DNA of 64,000 nt from Allodiplogaster sudhausi (taxonomy: Eukaryota > Nematoda > Chromadorea > Rhabditida > Diplogasteridae), in contig CALZFC010000270.1 in NCBI GenBank assembly GCA_945643635.1, positions 672,501 through 736,500 of the forward strand. The letters are read 5' to 3'. Both the position numbers and the translations under genes were made by a program. The notes under the pieces were generated by a model. The model was not told where the DNA came from and made no database searches. It saw only the letters and a program-made list of their open reading frames with translations. Positions within the stretch are counted from its first letter, which is position 1, and each line of letters begins with the position of its first letter. Below, piece by piece: positions 11,572 to 22,512 of the stretch.

Positions 11572-13395
11572 ATGAGTCGCACACCAGGAAATGAGAATGA
11601 TGGAAATCAGAATGAATTGACGGAGAATGATAACGAGAATGATGAAAGCGAATCGAACAATGAAAGAGCATTCGAGACACCGCGAAGAAACAGAGTTGTA
11701 ATAGAAGGAACACCGAGAATCCGCGGAAGGGGAAGACCTAGGACTCGAACACCCGGAAGTCGGCCGTCTCCCTCGGACCGTATTTGGCAGCAGCGAATGC
11801 AGGAAAGAGATGAGAGAGCAGAATTGAGGCTGGCCGAAGCATTGCGAGAGAAGGAAAGAGAGAAGGAGAACGAGATAACGCGAATCCGAGAATCCCATCG
11901 AGAGGACGTAGTAAGAATGCGCGAAGAGATCTCCCGCTTGAACGACGTGGTCGCCACTGTAACCTGCGACTACGAGGCAAAGATCGCAATACTGAATGCC
12001 AAACACGCCGATGAGATGCATGAACTGAGAAGAACGAGCGGAATAGAGAAGAACGAAGCAAAAGAACTATTTCGGGTGGAATTGGGCAAGAAAGAGAAGC
12101 TCATTTCATCACTTCGCCGCTCGCACCCAACCACAACCACACCTGACAGCCAATTGAACTTGCTAAAGAGACGGCTTGAGAATGCCAATAAGTGGAGGAA
12201 GAATGCTTTCCAAAGACTGAAACGAGCAAGGAAGAGAGGGACAGAAAAGATCAAAAAGAGTACTTGCAAAACAATCGCGTTCTCGCTCCTGAAGCGTGAA
12301 ACTAAAAGAATCAGAGTCAAGCAACTTCTGGAATCTGCGCGCCTTTTCGCTGGTACTGAATTACCTGACATTTCCTCACGAAATCACGAGATGAAGCTTC
12401 TCTTGGAAGAAGCTTGTCGTGTCGCAGGTGTATACGGTAGAGGTAGAGGATCAACCCAGATGCATGCCGATCACTCTCTGCTTTTGATGCTTAAAATGGG
12501 GTTTTCTCTCAAGGCCATGTGCAAATTGAAACGGTTCCTCGGACGGCTTCGAATGGATTGCCTGGCGCCGATCCACACAATGACTCGGCTAAGAAGGGAG
12601 TACGGTAAAAGACACAACTACATCTACTGTGAACAGAAACTGAAGAAAGACAACGTTGAGAAGACGGTCGCAACCATTCAGCTGCAAGATATTGCGAGTG
12701 TTCTTACTTCCCGTGCACAAAACATGCTAGACGCAGGAAAGATAAGACTCGACGGAAAGTACAACGGAAATCTGTGGGTGTGCATCGTAGGAGACAAGGG
12801 CGGAGAAACTACGAAAGTGTGCATGATCATTGGGAACCATGAGAAAGCTAACAGTGTTCACAATCTCACTGTTCTGGCGATGTACGGAGGTGACGATGGT
12901 GCAGTTGAGCTTTCCACGCTCATACGCGATGTCGTTGATCAAATCAACCAGCTGGAGAGTATTGATCTGTACATGCCCGACAACCCTCTCGCGACTACCG
13001 TAGTCCCCGTTGAACTATTCGTGACAGGCGACTATATGTTCATGTACCACTGTCTGAAGATGATGGGGCCAACTGCCACTTACAACTGTCCATGGTGCGT
13101 GCGGGTCTCCAGAATAAGAATGGGGGAAGTCGAAGTGAAGGCCCCAGCACGCATCATTGAAGCATGGGCTGAGTGGTCTAAAGGGGGCACGTTCGGTGTG
13201 TACAAGGGACAGATGCCTCTTTTCAAGTCGATACCTATCGATCACTACATCCCTCCCCAGATGCACGTGATTACTGGCATTGTGATCAAACTCTGTGTCC
13301 TGCCTCTCAGATACGCAGCACTGAAGCAAGATATGATCGACAAGACAGGAAGATGTGAGACATTCTTGCTTGCAAGAAAAGAATCTCGTTGCTGA
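11572..13395 (+). CDS. DDE transposase-like protein, N-terminal part (607 residues)
   Basis: A single long frame. Residues 1-65 are acidic and disordered, followed by an AT-hook-like basic patch (RIRGRGRPRTRTP). A coiled coil follows at about 75-180, then a basic helical region. From about residue 370 the pattern is that of an RNase H-like DDE transposase with an inserted zinc-binding helical domain, as in CACTA and RAG1/Transib proteins: a GDKGGETTK motif near residue 407, VTGDYMFMYH with a second Asp near 487, CPWC near 507, and PPQMHVITG with a candidate metal His near 565. The reading frame stops at 13395, and the protein clearly continues in the next frame. I know similar GDKGG/CPWC proteins from cnidarians and nematodes, but cannot name the family. 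It may be a domesticated or a still mobile gene; no terminal repeats were found by eye. Confidence 0.7.
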   Translation: MSRTPGNENDGNQNELTENDNENDESESNNERAFETPRRNRVVIEGTPRIRGRGRPRTRTPGSRPSPSDRIWQQRMQERDERAELRLAEALREKEREKENEITRIRESHREDVVRMREEISRLNDVVATVTCDYEAKIAILNAKHADEMHELRRTSGIEKNEAKELFRVELGKKEKLISSLRRSHPTTTTPDSQLNLLKRRLENANKWRKNAFQRLKRARKRGTEKIKKSTCKTIAFSLLKRETKRIRVKQLLESARLFAGTELPDISSRNHEMKLLLEEACRVAGVYGRGRGSTQMHADHSLLLMLKMGFSLKAMCKLKRFLGRLRMDCLAPIHTMTRLRREYGKRHNYIYCEQKLKKDNVEKTVATIQLQDIASVLTSRAQNMLDAGKIRLDGKYNGNLWVCIVGDKGGETTKVCMIIGNHEKANSVHNLTVLAMYGGDDGAVELSTLIRDVVDQINQLESIDLYMPDNPLATTVVPVELFVTGDYMFMYHCLKMMGPTATYNCPWCVRVSRIRMGEVEVKAPARIIEAWAEWSKGGTFGVYKGQMPLFKSIPIDHYIPPQMHVITGIVIKLCVLPLRYAALKQDMIDKTGRCETFLLARKESRC

Positions 13396-14378
13396 AAGCG
13401 AAAATCGTAGAGAGAGATCGTGAGTTGAAGGACGGAGAACTCCTGCTAGAGTGCCTGTATGCGATGCGAGACGGCAGAATCGAGCCCCCTCGCCGAGAGA
13501 CAAAAGAGTGCCATGCGGGCCCGAGTTGCCTTTCAAAACACAAGGCCCACTCACATCTCAGTGCCGAGACAAGTCTGGAAAATTTCGTTGAATGCAACAC
13601 ATGCAAGGGCTGGTATCACAACGGGTGTGAATGCATTTTCGTTCAAGACGACATCGCCATTCTTAAAGATGAAGACGAAGAATACGATTGCAGGAGATGC
13701 GTGAATGTGCAAGACAATGAAGGAAAGAAGATTGACTACATCAAAGGAGATCTGGAGAAAGTGAGAAACAACGCGGATGAGTGTCAGAGGAAGCTGCTAG
13801 AAGAAGAGAAGAATCTGAATGAGCTGCAGCACCTCGCTGCAGGTGACATGGGCCCTAGGCAGCTGGCTCTTGACGCTGCGTTCCGGGGTTACGGTGTCGA
13901 CTTCCGCACATGGGGCCAATGTGTCACGGGAAATCACATCCAGGCCCTTTTGAAACACCCTGACGCTGCGACTACCCTGTGGTCAATGTTTCCGAATGAA
14001 GACAACGTCCCTGCTAAGATCGCAATAATGAAGACTATGCGCAAGATTAGTCATCTCTCTGCATCGCGAGATCTGACTGAGCAGGAGAAGGAAGAAATGA
14101 GCGAAGCGGTTGAGAGCATGGAGAAACTGGCCTCGGAGGCATTCCCAAGAAAGCGGCGCTTCCCCAAGTTCCATACCCTCCTCAGCCATGTTGTACCAAC
14201 GATCAATTCATACAACTCATGGGGCTTCTTCAATGATCAGCCGAGAGAGGCAATCCACCAATGGGAGAAGAAGAAGGGGCGGCAGTACGCATGCATTCGA
14301 AAGAAGGAAACAAGATGGCAAGCGATGCTCGCAGATAACGCGCGCTCTAATATCCTCTATGACAAGTTCGTTAATTAA
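13389..14378 (+). CDS. DDE transposase-like protein, C-terminal part with PHD-like finger (329 residues)
   Basis: This frame overlaps the previous one by seven bases and continues it after an apparent 1-base shift near 13330-13393. It opens with a coiled-coil stretch. Residues 43-104 form a PHD-like zinc finger with Cys/His ligands in CHAGPSC, HSHLS, VECNTCKGWYHNGCE and YDCRRC. Then come another coiled coil and a helical region with HTLLSHVVPTIN and QPREAIHQWEKKKG; the Glu in the latter is the likely third catalytic acid. An AATAAA lies at 14460 downstream. Together both parts would make about 930 residues. The break could be a real inactivating indel, a sequencing error in the A-rich run near 13375, or programmed shifting; I cannot tell these apart. 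Confidence 0.65.
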   Translation: MLKAKIVERDRELKDGELLLECLYAMRDGRIEPPRRETKECHAGPSCLSKHKAHSHLSAETSLENFVECNTCKGWYHNGCECIFVQDDIAILKDEDEEYDCRRCVNVQDNEGKKIDYIKGDLEKVRNNADECQRKLLEEEKNLNELQHLAAGDMGPRQLALDAAFRGYGVDFRTWGQCVTGNHIQALLKHPDAATTLWSMFPNEDNVPAKIAIMKTMRKISHLSASRDLTEQEKEEMSEAVESMEKLASEAFPRKRRFPKFHTLLSHVVPTINSYNSWGFFNDQPREAIHQWEKKKGRQYACIRKKETRWQAMLADNARSNILYDKFVN

Positions 14379-14659
14379 GAAGTAGAGAAGCAGAGAACTT
14401 GAAGAAAACAAACGTTAAATTCATTTTATTACTTAATTAAATTGTAATAACAAGCCAATGAATAAAGTTTTCTTTTGTTCTCATGCTGTTTAAAACGCAA
14501 AGCAAGGGTGGGCAAGTGAATATATATTTATCTGAAAAACCTGTAAAAAGGAAAGGAAGAAAATAACTAAATCGGAAGAACAAAAAAAGTAAGAAAATAA
14601 GTTAATAAGAAGAATAAAAAAAGAAAACGAGCAAAAATCTAATAACCAACAAAACACAT

Positions 14660-15142
14660 TTATACATAATGAACCTCAAAAAATCTGGATGTCTGCTGCC
14701 TTGGCCAATGAGTTTCACGCGCCGTCGTGCCGAGGATTCTACTTCTCCTTCTCCGCACTCCTTCTTTCCTTCCTTCCACTAGCGACCTCTGAATCATTTA
14801 AATTAAAAGGAAACAAATGTTAACTACAAATTACAAAATTAAACCCAGGAAAATAAGAAGGTTAAGTTTTGCTTCATTGAATTGAAAATTAGTGTGAAGG
14901 ATGGTTTTAGTGCGAGTTGATAATCTACACCATAATACCGTAGTCTAATTATATGTCAGTAAATATGAACAGGCGTGACTTTCGGTGTACGAGTGTCATG
15001 AAGTTTGTTTTTCGAAAAAAATTAGGATTGCTCAATACCGGGCCCACCAAAGCTCCGTGGCCTTCGTAACAGCAGCAGCCGCACTTATTATTCTCGCATT
15101 CTTGCACGCTTCGCTCTCCTTCAGTCATACAGGATTCCACTC
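14660..15142 (-). CDS. 3' end of a gene for a small Cys-rich protein (partial)
   Basis: Two minus-strand exons fit together at phase 0. 15142-15039 encodes VESCMTEGERSVQEC, then ENNKCGCCCYEGHGALVGP. 14788-14660 encodes RSLVEGRKEGVRRRRSRIL and ends HYV-stop. The first exon has seven Cys in 26 residues and lies between good acceptor and donor sites. Upstream exons, and therefore any signal peptide, were not found. The Cys spacing suggests a secreted or metal-binding domain, but I do not recognise the family. Confidence 0.5.
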
Positions 15143-15738
15143 CTGAATCAATGATATTAATACATTTAATCACAAAATTTATTGAAACTAACAATACTGC
15201 TTAAAAAGAAATCAACGACAAAGAATAGAAAAAGAAAGCAGCGGCGGAGATTTTCAAACATTTGCTGTTTTTCGAAATTGTCCGCGCGAGGTCACTACCG
15301 TAGTCCATAAAAGACACAGCTCCCGGTCATGCATTATGTCATAAGGACTCCTTTAAGTAATAGACGACATATTTTCGAATAACAAAAAGAATCTTACGTT
15401 ATGCAGTTTCATATTTCGTTCATTTCTCCTCTTTATGCAGTTTCATACTTGTAAACAATTTTTCTTCGTGAAAAAATTCCTTGTTTCACCTTTTGTTTCT
15501 ATTCATTCATCCAAGAGATCATGACTTGTTTTTCACAAACAATAAAAAATAAGTGCTTCTTAAATGTACTTTCTGTCTGAGATCACGAATCTTCATCTTT
15601 CAACAAGTACTTTGTCTTTCTTTTTTTTTTGCTATTTTTTTCCATCTGTAATATTCACCTTGCTCATTGTCATTTCTACCAGGCTAGCTTTTTTAGAAAG
15701 CAGCTGGAGAATAATGCCAGATTGTGAGGATTTGCTGC

Positions 15739-15791
<53 letters not shown>

Positions 15792-15996
15792 GAGAGAGCG
15801 AGGAAGAGAGAGCGAGTAGTATGGAGAGAGGCAAAGCAAAGTCTGATTTTCTTGTTTTGAAAGGGAGGCAAATTAGTTGGATAATCCCGACTTTGGATGT
15901 CGCCAAGCAAGTGGTGAAACGTCATAGCAACAGTCAGAGCAATTATTTTATTAGCTGCTATATTGAAGTTTCTTTCTCTCTCTCGCGCTCTCACTC

Positions 15997-16056
<60 letters not shown>

Positions 16057-16964
16057 CCCTCTTTCGCACTTTCACTCTCTCTCTCTCATCGTCTCGCTTT
16101 CATTCCTCAATTAGTCTCATTCATCTTATTGCTGACTTTCAATGATCTCTTATTAGAATGCTTCAGGACTTACATTAGACAGGAGAAAAAAGTGTTTCCT
16201 TGATTTTTCTTACTTTTTACTGTTTTGCTACCCACTATCATCAAAAGTTTTGTTGATTCGACAGATTTGCAGCAATATTCGCAAGCGAACTCTATATTTG
16301 CGGGGTTGCCAGGCAGTCAAAATTCTAATTAATTGTAAGAACAATTAAACTATATTGCATACTTAAATGACACCTTCCTCAAAAAATTTTTACCCTTTCA
16401 TACACATTAAAACACTTTATTTATGCATCAAACAACCAAATAGACAGTCGCGGACGTTTTCTGTTCCCCCTTGCGTTTTTTTCATTTACTTGGTTATTTA
16501 CATGCGAATTTTGCGCGATAGATGACTTAGTCTCGTTATTAAAATACATTAAAATACTACTACTTATTCTTTCGCCATTTTATTTCTAATTTGCCTTATT
16601 ACGATCTCCAACCTACTCACTTTTTTCCATAACTTTTTCGCGTTTTTTTTAAGGAAGCGCTGCAACGTTGTGCTTTAGCCATCTAAAGATATATTTTTTC
16701 CGAATTTAGAACGACCAGGCAGAGGCTTACAAGACTTGTATATTCGGTTACAATAAATAAAATTATATTTAATTAAATATATATGAAAAAACCAATGAAA
16801 ATGATCTCTGCAAAATATATGTATAATAATCACCTACTTCCTATGCCACTCTTGTGACCCATTATATTGTTATCACAGATGACAATTCTGCTTCCGTTTC
16901 CCCTTGGAGGCATCTCACAATTGAGAGCGTGGCTGTGACATGTGATTCTTACTGAGTGGGTAAT

Positions 16965-17030
<66 letters not shown>

Positions 17031-18138
17031 AGTGAGAGAGAGAGAAAAAAGAGAGTGAAAGAGAGAAAATGTGAGAGAACGAGAGAAAGAGAGCGAGAGA
17101 GAGGGAGAGAGAGAGGGATAACGAGATCGAGAAAAAGAAGGAATGTAAGCATTCATATAAACCGTGAAGAAACATCTGTTATGGCTCCAATATAAGTGGG
17201 ATAAGCTTTGAGCATTTGAAGAGCTAATAATTCTTCTCGTCAAGCCTGACGTCGCTTCTTTTGTCGATATTTTTTTCAAGCATAAAAAAATAATTTATCT
17301 CGAAATTATAAAAGAAACACGCGCACAATAGTTAGTTGCTTATTCATTCATTGTTCACGTCCGCTCCATTGATCACATAAACATACATTCTTATCGTTAA
17401 TCGCTTAAATTCATCTTAATTTAAATAGCATGTAAATCATTAGAAGTCTATTGAAAGTGTTGTGCAGGGAGAGAGAGAGAGGGAGAGAGAGAGAAAGAGA
17501 AAGAGAGAAAGCGAAAAAAAGAAGAAAAAGCGATATAGAGAAAGAGAAAGAGAGAAAGCGAAAAAGAGAAAGAGAAAGCGAGATAGAGAAAGAGAAAGAG
17601 TAATTTCAATGTTCTCTCCCTCTATCTCTCTCTCTTTCTTTCTCTCTATCCCATCTTTCTCTCTCCTCATTTCTTTCTCTCTCTCTTTATCTCTTTCTCC
17701 TCATTTCTGTCTCCCTCTCTATCTCACTCTCTCGAAAGAGAGAAAAAGAAAGAGAGAAATAGTAAAAGAGAAAGCGAAAGCGAGATAGAGAAACAGAAAG
17801 AGAGACAGAGAAAGAGATATAAATAGAGAGAGAAATAGAAATAGAGAAAGAAAGATGGAGAGAAAGAGAGGAAGAGAAAGAGAGAGAGAGAGAGAGATAC
17901 ATCCTTTCCTCTTTCTCCCACTCCCCTTCGCTCTCAGTTCTTCTTTCACTATCAGCTTCCTGCTCTACAATCATAGCCCATACAACTTTGTATTTCCACG
18001 AATAATAAGTCGTAAACATTCTGTCCCTTAGCATTAGAATAAATGTTGAATTATGTCAGCTATGTTGTAATGGCAAGCATCAGAAAATGCCGCATCAGGC
18101 TCTGTACGTGTTTTTTTTCGCGCCATTTTTACAATCTC

Positions 18139-18192
<54 letters not shown>

Positions 18193-19030
18193 ATTTTCTT
18201 TCCCTCTCCCTATATATCTCTCTCTCCCTCCATACCTCTCTCTCTCTTTCCTTCTCCCTCTATCTCTCTCTCCCTCTCTCTCTTTCCCTCTCCCCCCTCT
18301 CTCTCTCTCCGTCGCTCTCCCTCTTTCTTCTTAACAGCATAATATATGCATTTTGCCACTCATTCATATGTCATGATTCTTGGTTGAATGAAGTAGTATA
18401 CTCCAGGAAAAAGGTGGAATGAAAAAAAAAGACATAATTAGAATAGCTTTTGGGTGATGCAGAAAATTTATGTACATTCAGACCAAATTGCGGAAGCAAA
18501 ATAACATAATTTTTACGCAATTCAACAAATATACGGAGCTAGAATAATTGTTTTTGTTTAGAAAACAAAATCCTTATGCTCCCATGCTCTTTGAGCTTTC
18601 TCATTAATCTTCGCTGTCTCATACTCTATACATACGTATCTATGTACATACATATGTACAAATCTCAACACTTATTCCACCTCGTCAGATGCGAGATACT
18701 AATTCTAATCAAATCAGTGCACGTTGCAAATCGCTCGAGCGAAGATTGTATTCGATTAGCCTGACACGGCCAGTCTAGGTTGCGCTCTGTTGTGGTGTTT
18801 CTTTGGCCAGCCAATCCTGAGGCATACTTTCGATTGGGTGCTACGAAGACCCGTCGGAATACCAACCCCATCCCACGAAACCACATCACTCCCCCCACTG
18901 AGACCACTCCGAGACCTTTCAGAGACCCTACTAAGAGCCCTCCAAGACCCCTTTTGAGACCCCTCGGACACCCTCTGAGACCGCTTGGATTCCCCCATGG
19001 CCACTGGCCCCCTTTTCAGCCGCTTCCACC
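15143..19030. repeat. Gene-free GA/CT repeat region
   Basis: No gene is supported over 3.9 kb. GA tracts lie at 15741-15815, 16968-17115, 17467-17602 and 17740-17898, and CT tracts at 15970-16090, 17618-17735 and 18136-18320. The pairs GA 15741-15815 with CT 15970-16090, and GA 17467-17602 with CT 17618-17735, are inverted relative to one another and could form long hairpins. 18850-18990 is a degenerate run of GAGACC-like units on the plus strand. Open frames here are repeat artefacts. Confidence 0.75.
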
Positions 19031-19819
19031 ATGAGCCACAACCATAGCATACCGATCGAGCCGAACGCGCCCGTCCCCTGCGCCATCGTCTCCTCTCTTC
19101 TACTCACGCTGCCGCTCTTCTCCGCGTTCCCCTCTCTCCTCCTCTTCTCAGGCGCGCTCTGGCGTGTCCGCTCCATACATCTGCATGCCAGGTATAGGGC
19201 CGGAAAATTGAATATTACGGTACTTTTCAAACTTCCCTACTGGGCCGGAGAACAGCATATTACGGTACTTTTCAAACTTCCCTACCGGGCCGGAAAATAG
19301 CATATTACGGTACTTTTCAAAGTTCCCTACCGGGCCAGAAAATAGAAGAATACGGTACTTTTCAAACTTCAGTACCGGGCCGGAAGATAGAAGATTACGG
19401 TACTTTTCAAACTACAACATTTCCCGCCAATTTCCTTCAAGAATCCTGCTATTCGCGTGGGCCGCCGGGCTCGCCATCCTAATCGCGTCCAACTTCCTCA
19501 GTCAGCTTTGGCGATTGGCCATCGGCGAGTGTCTCCCGACGAGCATGGCGCAGCCGTGTAAGAATCTTGTATAAATTAAAATTTTATTTATTTAATTTAT
19601 TTATTAAGCAATTAGTCATTCCTATTGTATAAAATTGCCTCGTTCTCTCTAGTAAATCAAGAGAAGTTCTTCATCGTGAACACGCTCGGGTACGCGCTCG
19701 CGCTGTGCGCAGAGATGCTCGTGCTCGCCGAGAGATTCGTCGCTCTTCTCCGGCTGGACAGATACAGGACGAGCGGAGGCAGTGTCGTCATTCTGCTAGC
19801 GGCACTCGTGATCAGTGTA

Positions 19820-19865
<46 letters not shown>

Positions 19866-20804
19866 CATGGGAGAGGGGACAGAGAGAAGAGAGAGAGGTG
19901 AGAGGGAGGGAGAGAGAGAGAGAGTAGGAGAGAGAGTGAGAGAGAGAGAGGAGAGAGAGAGGGGAGAGGGAGAGAGAGAGTAGGAGAGGAAGCAAGAAAA
20001 TTAAAATAATTTTGATATATTTCCAGACGAGCTTGGTCTCCGCGCTTGGACTTTACGCTGTTATCGGTAATGCTTTTCTGTATTTATTTTTTTCTTCTTA
20101 ATGTTTTTTAAACATATTTTTTGGATTATTAATCGTATAATAAAGTATTTCTCTCCACAAATCATGAATTTATCGTACAATTAGTGTCGATTTGATCCGT
20201 ATCTGATTTAATCGGTTCACCTGCTGAATTCCATCATAATTTGTGAGTGCGCACTTCGCCAATTTCAGGCGAGGATGTCATCAGTGCAATCGTCTTTTTT
20301 AACGCATTCGACATTGCTAATATTGCGGTTCGTGGGAGAGAGGGGGAAAAGCGTTTGGACTAGTTTATTAATTTTGCAACGTTGTTTTTTTTATTGTTCA
20401 AATCATGTTACTTATTTGTTTATAGTTTACATAATTTTACTTATTTGTTCATTGCTTACTTAATATTATTTATTAGTAATAATATCAGGTAAACGCCACT
20501 CTGTCCCGCTATTGCAAGCGACTCTACAAGAGGCAGCTTGGAAAGGTCAGCTTGAACGCGAGATATCAGGTTGGTGGTTTGCGCCTTTTGTATGTAAACC
20601 TTTTCATATTCATTTTTAATTTTCAAATTCGAATAAATGGCGGGAAATTCAAATTCAAATTCAAATTCGACTTCTATAGATGAACGAAGTGTGGCTGCTC
20701 ACTCGATGCACGCTGAGAATGAGCGTCGCAAATGGCATTGGCAAATGTGTCGCATATCTTGCGTCGTATGCGAATTTTCTCGAGGTAATTTCAATGTTCT
20801 CTCC

Positions 20805-20854
<50 letters not shown>

Positions 20855-20932
20855 CTCTCTTTCTCTATCTTTATTTCTATCTCTCTGCTCATTTCTTTCT
20901 CTCTCTCTCCGCATTTCTTTCTCTCTTTCCTC

Positions 20933-20973
<41 letters not shown>

Positions 20974-21512
20974 CAATTCTTTCTCTCTCGCTCTCCGCAT
21001 TTCTTTCTCTCTCTCTTTCTCCTCATTTCTTTCTCTCTCTCTACTCATTTCTTTCTCTCTCCAGCCTCTCTCTCTTTCGCTGGCTCTCTCTTCATCTTCA
21101 TTCGCTTCCAATACCGTTTCCTTTTCCTGATGGGCATTTTCTTTTTCTTTCAAATTCAAATAAGTTGACTACTTTATTCTACGCATATTTATTGTTAGAC
21201 TCTATAATTCAATTCAATGCAATTTAATTCAGGTCATTCTGCATAACAGAAGAAAAAAAATTTCAGATGCTCCACATTGGACACGGGCTGCTGCCTCCAT
21301 TCTACGCGCAATTAGCCTATTTTAGCAGTGTTTGTATCATTACATAATTAATTTATTGACTCATTAGACTATACAACTTCATTGGAGCAGTCTCTTTTTC
21401 TTATGCAGGTTCAGACGATCAGCTTCACCATCTGCATCTGGCTCTTTCTGCTCAAGCATAGGTCTCTCTCTGTCTCTGTCTCTCTCTCTCTCTTCCCTCT
21501 CTCTCACTGGCT

Positions 21513-21555
<43 letters not shown>

Positions 21556-21783
21556 CCTCCCTCACTCCCTCTCTCCCTCTCCATCTCTCTCCCTTTCCTT
21601 GCCAGTCGCACCCACCAGCAGCTGCCGACGTTCGTTCTCCGTCTGCTGTCGTGGAAGTGCTCGGTGAGTGTTCCACCCGATGCCAACCACAACCACCACG
21701 CAGAGTCCTCGTCCTCCATTGTCTTCCCCGTGCCCGCGTCGGCCGACATACACTTCCGAATGCTGCAAGAGTACTGGAAGTGA
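19031..21783 (+). CDS. Nematode seven-TM chemoreceptor-like protein (Sra superfamily), 339 residues
   Basis: Ten exons join exactly in frame: 19031-19191, 19442-19557, 19653-19816, 20027-20066, 20269-20327, 20489-20569, 20680-20784, 21267-21329, 21409-21461 and 21606-21783 (1020 bases). The protein has a short polar N-terminus and several hydrophobic segments (VSSLLLTLPLFSAFPSLLLF, LLFAWAAGLAILIASNFLSQ, NTLGYALALCAEMLVLAERF, SVVILLAALVISTSLVSALG and others). The loop RQLGKVSLNARYQMNE resembles the LSxRYQxxEN motif of SRE/SRB-type nematode receptors. The C-terminal tail is Ser- and His-rich. The likely role is sensory ligand detection in the plasma membrane of neurons. Intron 1 holds a 45-bp minisatellite, and introns 3, 7 and 9 hold GA or CT microsatellites. 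The assignment rests on topology and one motif. Confidence 0.72.
19197..19421 (+). repeat. Minisatellite, 45-bp unit, five copies, in intron 1
   Basis: Units start GGGCCGGAAAA and contain ATTACGGTACTTTTCAAAC. Five copies with a few substitutions each fill most of the first intron of the chemoreceptor gene. Confidence 0.92.
19822..19990 (+). repeat. (GA)n tract in chemoreceptor intron 3
   Basis: An interrupted GA microsatellite begins five bases after the donor at 19817. A purine-rich tract in this position is unusual for an intron start. Confidence 0.9.
20805..21090 (+). repeat. (CT)n tract in chemoreceptor intron 7
   Basis: An interrupted CT microsatellite fills the intron between exons 7 and 8. 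A second CT tract (21462-21600) makes up intron 9. Confidence 0.9.
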
Positions 21784-21922
21784 ACTTCAATTTTTTTTTA
21801 ATTTCGTGCCAATTTTTGAAAATTTCGCGCATTTTTCGTCATTTCCTGTCTACTACTGGAAGTGAACTTTAAAAAAAGAATAATTTAAATTTCGCGCCAT
21901 TTTCATCATTTCCTGCCAAGCC
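21768..21922 (+). repeat. Tandem duplication of the chemoreceptor gene end
   Basis: The last codons and 3' flank (CTACTGGAAGTGAACTT, then AATTT, TTTCGCGC and TCATTTCCTG) occur twice, at about 21768-21848 and 21850-21922. The second copy is non-coding 3' flank. Confidence 0.75.
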
Positions 21923-22512
21923 GCTGTGGCCGCTGAGCGGTACTGTATCCTGTATTATATACATATATTTCTATTGAATTTGTAAGATAGAACCTCGTCG
22001 TCAAATCGATTTTATGAATACCTTGATGGGCATTAATAAGCGATGTATGAAGTGTTGAGACTAAATTTATGCGCCATGTTTAAACACAATTGTTTTGTAT
22101 ATATTGCGAACAACATAACAAGTGGAGATTATTAGAATGGAACTCACTTTCGCTGGATGAGCCCAAGATATCTGTAATCGACTAGACCCGAAGCAACTCT
22201 TGGCGATTCTTCAGTTGATTGTCATGAAGTGTTGTTTATTTACTGCCTATATATTTACTAATCGTCATTTATGTCGATAGTTGTTGAATCGAAGAATTTT
22301 TGGAAACTTTCACTTCCATCAATCTTGGAAATAAAATCAGAGGCAAATTTAATTGTCTCGGAGCTGATGATGTTTGCATGGGTTGAACAATGACTAAAGA
22401 ACTCTTCAACAGGGTTTTATTCCGAGGTCGACTTGGAATGGGGATGGAGAGGGAAGCCAAGTCTTCTTGGCACTCTGCCAACCCTCCCTCCTCTTCGCCC
22501 TCGCTCTCTCGC
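21923..22512. other. Intergenic, nothing recognised
   Basis: AT-rich sequence between the chemoreceptor gene and the convergent minus-strand gene. I see no repeat or RNA gene here. Confidence 0.5.

Noticed and set aside
11738..12371. Minus-strand frames rich in Ser/Leu/Phe
   Set aside because: Shadows of the coiled-coil part of the DDE-like protein.
11000..15330. Terminal inverted repeats around the DDE-like gene
   Set aside because: Short shared strings such as CTACCGTAGTC (12996, 15295) were examined, but one lies within the coding region and no pair flanks the gene.
19197..19421. CRISPR-like repeat array
   Set aside because: Contiguous 45-bp units without unique spacers in a eukaryotic intron: a minisatellite.
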